This document shows, in pieces, positions 61,445-64,000 of a DNA stretch of 64,000 bases; positions within the stretch are counted from its first letter, which is position 1, and the number at the start of each line of letters is the position of its first letter. Both the position numbers and the translations under genes were made by a program. The notes below the pieces were generated by a model, which saw nothing but the letters and a program-made list of their open reading frames with translations, searched no databases and was not told the DNA's origin. Origin of the DNA: Bacteroidia bacterium (lineage in GTDB: Bacteria; Bacteroidota; Bacteroidia; J057; JADKCL01); the NCBI GenBank assembly GCA_020635905.1, contig JACJYV010000008.1:186001-250000 (forward strand). Direction: 5' to 3'.

Positions 61445-64000
61445 CTACCGCAACAGGGTCACATTACCCCGCTCTTCCCACTCCTTGTCGTTTCCGTTGA
61501 ACTTATACTTCACCACATAGAAGTAAACCCCTTCGTTGGCTTTTCCGCCACCTGGCAAAATGCCATCCCAGCTTTTTGTGATGGAAGTCGAGGTAAAGAC
61601 GGGATTACCCCAGCGGTTGTAAATATACAATTCAAACAGTTCTATATTCTGCCCCACAAACTGGAGCAGATCGTTGAATCCGTCGCCATTGGGGCTGAAA
61701 ACGTTGGGAATCAGGATTTCCTGGGGACATTCCTCGCTGAATTGCACCAGATCAGTTTGTTCACAACTGCCATAAAATACGGTTACCCCGTAAATGCCTG
61801 CCGCAGTCACGTCAAAGGTTTGGCCGGTCGAATTGTCGGTCCAGAGGTAGCTGTTGAAGGAATTTCCAGCATCCAGCACCACCAAATCACCAGGGCAGAT
61901 CAACTGATCAGGTCCTAAATCCAGCACAGGAGGATCAACCGCGGTAATGGTGATCTTATCTTCGATCAGACAGCCATCCTGGGTTTCAACCTGCACAAAG
62001 AAGGTACCAGCGTTGGCCGTGGTAACCACGATAAACTGGCTGGAGTCGCCCGTTGACCAGGTGTAAGAGGCATAGCCTGCACCCAGATCGAGAATCAATT
62101 CTTCACCTGTACAAACCTCGCCATTGGGAGCCAGATTGCCCTGCACGATATTGGCCATGGTCACAGTACCTGATTCAGAAACTGTACAACCATAGGCATT
62201 GCTTACCTCAACCCAGTACGTTCCGGGAGCATTTACAGTAATCATCTGATTGGTGCTGCCGTTGCTCCAAACATAGGTATAAGGCTCATTCCCGGCGGAT
62301 CCTGCATCCAGCACGAACTCTGTGCCAAAGCAGACAACGGTATCGGGAATGTCATTGATCTGAATCTCAGGCGCCAGGGTAATCACCGCCTGATCACCCG
62401 CGGTACAGCCATTCACGTCCGTCACCACGATGCCCACGGTGTTATCACCCGGCAGATTCACTACGTGAACAGGATTGGTGGACCCATCCTGCCAGGTCAC
62501 GGAGGGATAGCCCAAAATCTGGAATACCTTCACGTCCGGATAGCACAGGGTGGTATCGGGTCCGAGATCAATGGATGGATTTGGATAAACCGTGGCTGAA
62601 GTGGTATCGCCAGTGGTACATCCGTTTACATCCGTGACATGCACATAATAAAGGCCGGGAACACCTACGGTGATAAACTGGGCTGTCGAGCCCGTATTCC
62701 AGGCATAATTGGCCCAGCCGGGTCCCGCGTCAATATTTTTCAGATCGCCATCGCAGAAGGCCAGATTGGGCCCCAGGTTCAGGCTGGGCTGCGGATAATT
62801 GGCCATTACCACCGTGTCTGTGTCAGCACAGCCGTAGAAAGTGGAAACAATGGCAATGTAGGTACCCGGGGTGGTGGTATTCACAAACTGATTGGTGGAG
62901 CCGTTGCTCCACTGATAATTGAGCAGGCCAGGGCCGGCATCCAGAAACACACTTTGCCCGGGGCAAACAGTCTTATCCGGCCCCAGATTGACAGTAGGAT
63001 TGGTCACCACGGTGACCACCGCGGTGTCGTTATTGGTACAACCTGTAATGTCCTGAATATGTACGGAATAACTTCCGCCATTTTTCACCCAGATGCTCGA
63101 AGCCGTACTACCTGTGTTCCACAGGTAAGACTGGAATAAAGGCCCTGCATCCAGCAGGGCAGAATCTCCATCACAAATGATGGTATCCACCCCGATAAAC
63201 AGCGAGGGTATGGGGACCGCATTAATCGTGGCCGTATCCGTACCCACACACCCGTTGGTATCAACCACGGTAACAAAGTACAGTCCCGGATTATTTACCT
63301 GTATGGATTGGGAGGAGGCCCCTGTATTCCAGGAGTAAAATATGTAACCCGGCCCCGCATCCAGCTGATAGACCCCGGTGGGACAGATGGACACATTGGG
63401 CCCCAGGTTGGGCGTAGGCGGCTGATTAACCACCAGGTCCATGGTGTCCTGTGCCGTACAACCCAGGGCGTCCGTCACCGTGACAATGTATTGAGTGGTC
63501 ACTACAGGGCTCACCTGCGGGTTCGACACGTTATTGGCCAGGTTCCAGTTGTAGCTGTACGGCCCCTGACCGCTGAAAGCGGTGGGGGCAGCGCCCAGGG
63601 TCACGGTGGCGCCCAGGCACACCTCCCAGTCAATGCCTGCATTGGCGTTCACAATGATGTTGGGATTTTCGGCCACGGTAATTTCAAATTCACCCATAGA
63701 ACCCGCGGTGGCGCCATCCACCACCAGCACATAACGGCCGGGGGCGCACAGTTCCCAATTGATCTCAGACACGTTTCCGCAGAAATTGTCGTTGGAGGTC
63801 ATGACCGTGCAGGTACTGTCGAGCAGGTACAGGTAGGAGTTGAAATTGGTGATAGAACCACATAAATAAGCCCTCAGCCCCATGGGCTGAGTGACAGTAA
63901 ATTCATAGAAAACATCGTTTCCAGGGCTGTTGGTGAAGTTATTTGAATAACAAACCGTGGAATTGTAATGAGAAAGCTGGGGCTGACCGGGGCCGATCGA
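61445..64000 (-). CDS. Large repeat-containing surface protein with T9SS type B (gliding) tail, 5' partial
   Basis: The frame is open to the window edge, so the 851 visible residues are only the C-terminal part. About nine repeats of roughly 75 residues are seen, each with a LGPDxxxCxGxxxxLDAG start, a YxWxxG centre and a YxVxVxDxxGC end (for example LGPDKTVCPGQSVFLDAG). The terminal domain NVFSPNGDGFNDLLQFVG through NEGVYFYVVKYKFNG is the gliding-motility-associated type B sorting signal. Such proteins act as adhesins at the cell surface, exported by the T9SS and retained by SprF-like partners. Confidence 0.92.
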   Translation of the reverse strand, partial: SIGPGQPQLSHYNSTVCYSNNFTNSPGNDVFYEFTVTQPMGLRAYLCGSITNFNSYLYLLDSTCTVMTSNDNFCGNVSEINWELCAPGRYVLVVDGATAGSMGEFEITVAENPNIIVNANAGIDWEVCLGATVTLGAAPTAFSGQGPYSYNWNLANNVSNPQVSPVVTTQYIVTVTDALGCTAQDTMDLVVNQPPTPNLGPNVSICPTGVYQLDAGPGYIFYSWNTGASSQSIQVNNPGLYFVTVVDTNGCVGTDTATINAVPIPSLFIGVDTIICDGDSALLDAGPLFQSYLWNTGSTASSIWVKNGGSYSVHIQDITGCTNNDTAVVTVVTNPTVNLGPDKTVCPGQSVFLDAGPGLLNYQWSNGSTNQFVNTTTPGTYIAIVSTFYGCADTDTVVMANYPQPSLNLGPNLAFCDGDLKNIDAGPGWANYAWNTGSTAQFITVGVPGLYYVHVTDVNGCTTGDTTSATVYPNPSIDLGPDTTLCYPDVKVFQILGYPSVTWQDGSTNPVHVVNLPGDNTVGIVVTDVNGCTAGDQAVITLAPEIQINDIPDTVVCFGTEFVLDAGSAGNEPYTYVWSNGSTNQMITVNAPGTYWVEVSNAYGCTVSESGTVTMANIVQGNLAPNGEVCTGEELILDLGAGYASYTWSTGDSSQFIVVTTANAGTFFVQVETQDGCLIEDKITITAVDPPVLDLGPDQLICPGDLVVLDAGNSFNSYLWTDNSTGQTFDVTAAGIYGVTVFYGSCEQTDLVQFSEECPQEILIPNVFSPNGDGFNDLLQFVGQNIELFELYIYNRWGNPVFTSTSITKSWDGILPGGGKANEGVYFYVVKYKFNGNDKEWEERGNVTLLR

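Overview
The window looks like a chromosome segment of a Bacteroidota bacterium, most likely of the Saprospiria or Chitinophagia type. Several secreted proteins end in type IX secretion (T9SS) sorting domains, including one gliding-motility type B tail. Starts lack clear Shine-Dalgarno sequences, several genes and the tRNA have the Bacteroidota -7 promoter motif TAnnTTTG, and there is a sphingosine-1-phosphate-lyase-like gene. No rRNA, phage, integrase, transposase or CRISPR array was found.

Layout. 0-9.4 kb is dense housekeeping on the + strand: queC, a molybdenum-cofactor operon (moeA-mobA-moaD-moaE-moaCB), a biotin-dependent acyl-CoA carboxyltransferase, an M42 aminopeptidase overlapping truC, and a dienoyl-CoA isomerase-type crotonase. 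9.4-13.2 kb holds a compound repeat tract, accA, a small T9SS protein, tRNA-Asp(GTC) and an unrecognised gene. 13.48-14.5 kb is an array of about 26 tandem hairpin-forming units lying in a divergent intergenic region.

14.6-32.9 kb is an accessory/defence region. It has a single-TRD specificity subunit, hsdM, a two-TRD hsdS, then six cargo genes (DUF4177-like, PD-(D/E)XK-like, TIGR04141/DUF6119, a two-TM protein, a P-loop protein, an orphan), then hsdR, a YgjP-type metallopeptidase and a 1637-aa DEDD-exonuclease/RecQ/UvrD fusion helicase. Copies of the hsdS 3' end flank part of the cargo.

33-42.4 kb contains lipoproteins, a secreted NADase-type glycan-binding-domain protein, a YegD-like Hsp70, and a tight five-gene minus-strand operon: a DUF4157 (eCIS-core) protein, a lipoprotein, an isoprenyl-diphosphate-synthase-like protein, a YkgJ-type cysteine-cluster protein and a second lipoprotein. 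Two paralogous secreted beta proteins lie at 34 and 42 kb. 42.6-50.1 kb has a FGGY kinase, the S1P-lyase homologue and the Pnkp-Hen1 RNA repair pair. 50-64 kb has a DJ-1/PfpI protein, surface and T9SS proteins, BaiN-like oxidoreductase, OsmC, two membrane proteins, a LytTR response regulator, an FKBP lipoprotein and the tail of a very large repeat-rich T9SS type B protein that runs off the window.

Strongest candidates for something undescribed: the tandem hairpin array beside the type I R-M locus; the DUF4157/isoprenyl-synthase/cysteine-cluster operon; the R-M cargo set with the three-enzyme helicase; and a possible minus-strand small RNA at about 1.1 kb. All family names were assigned by reading the protein sequences; no database search was run.
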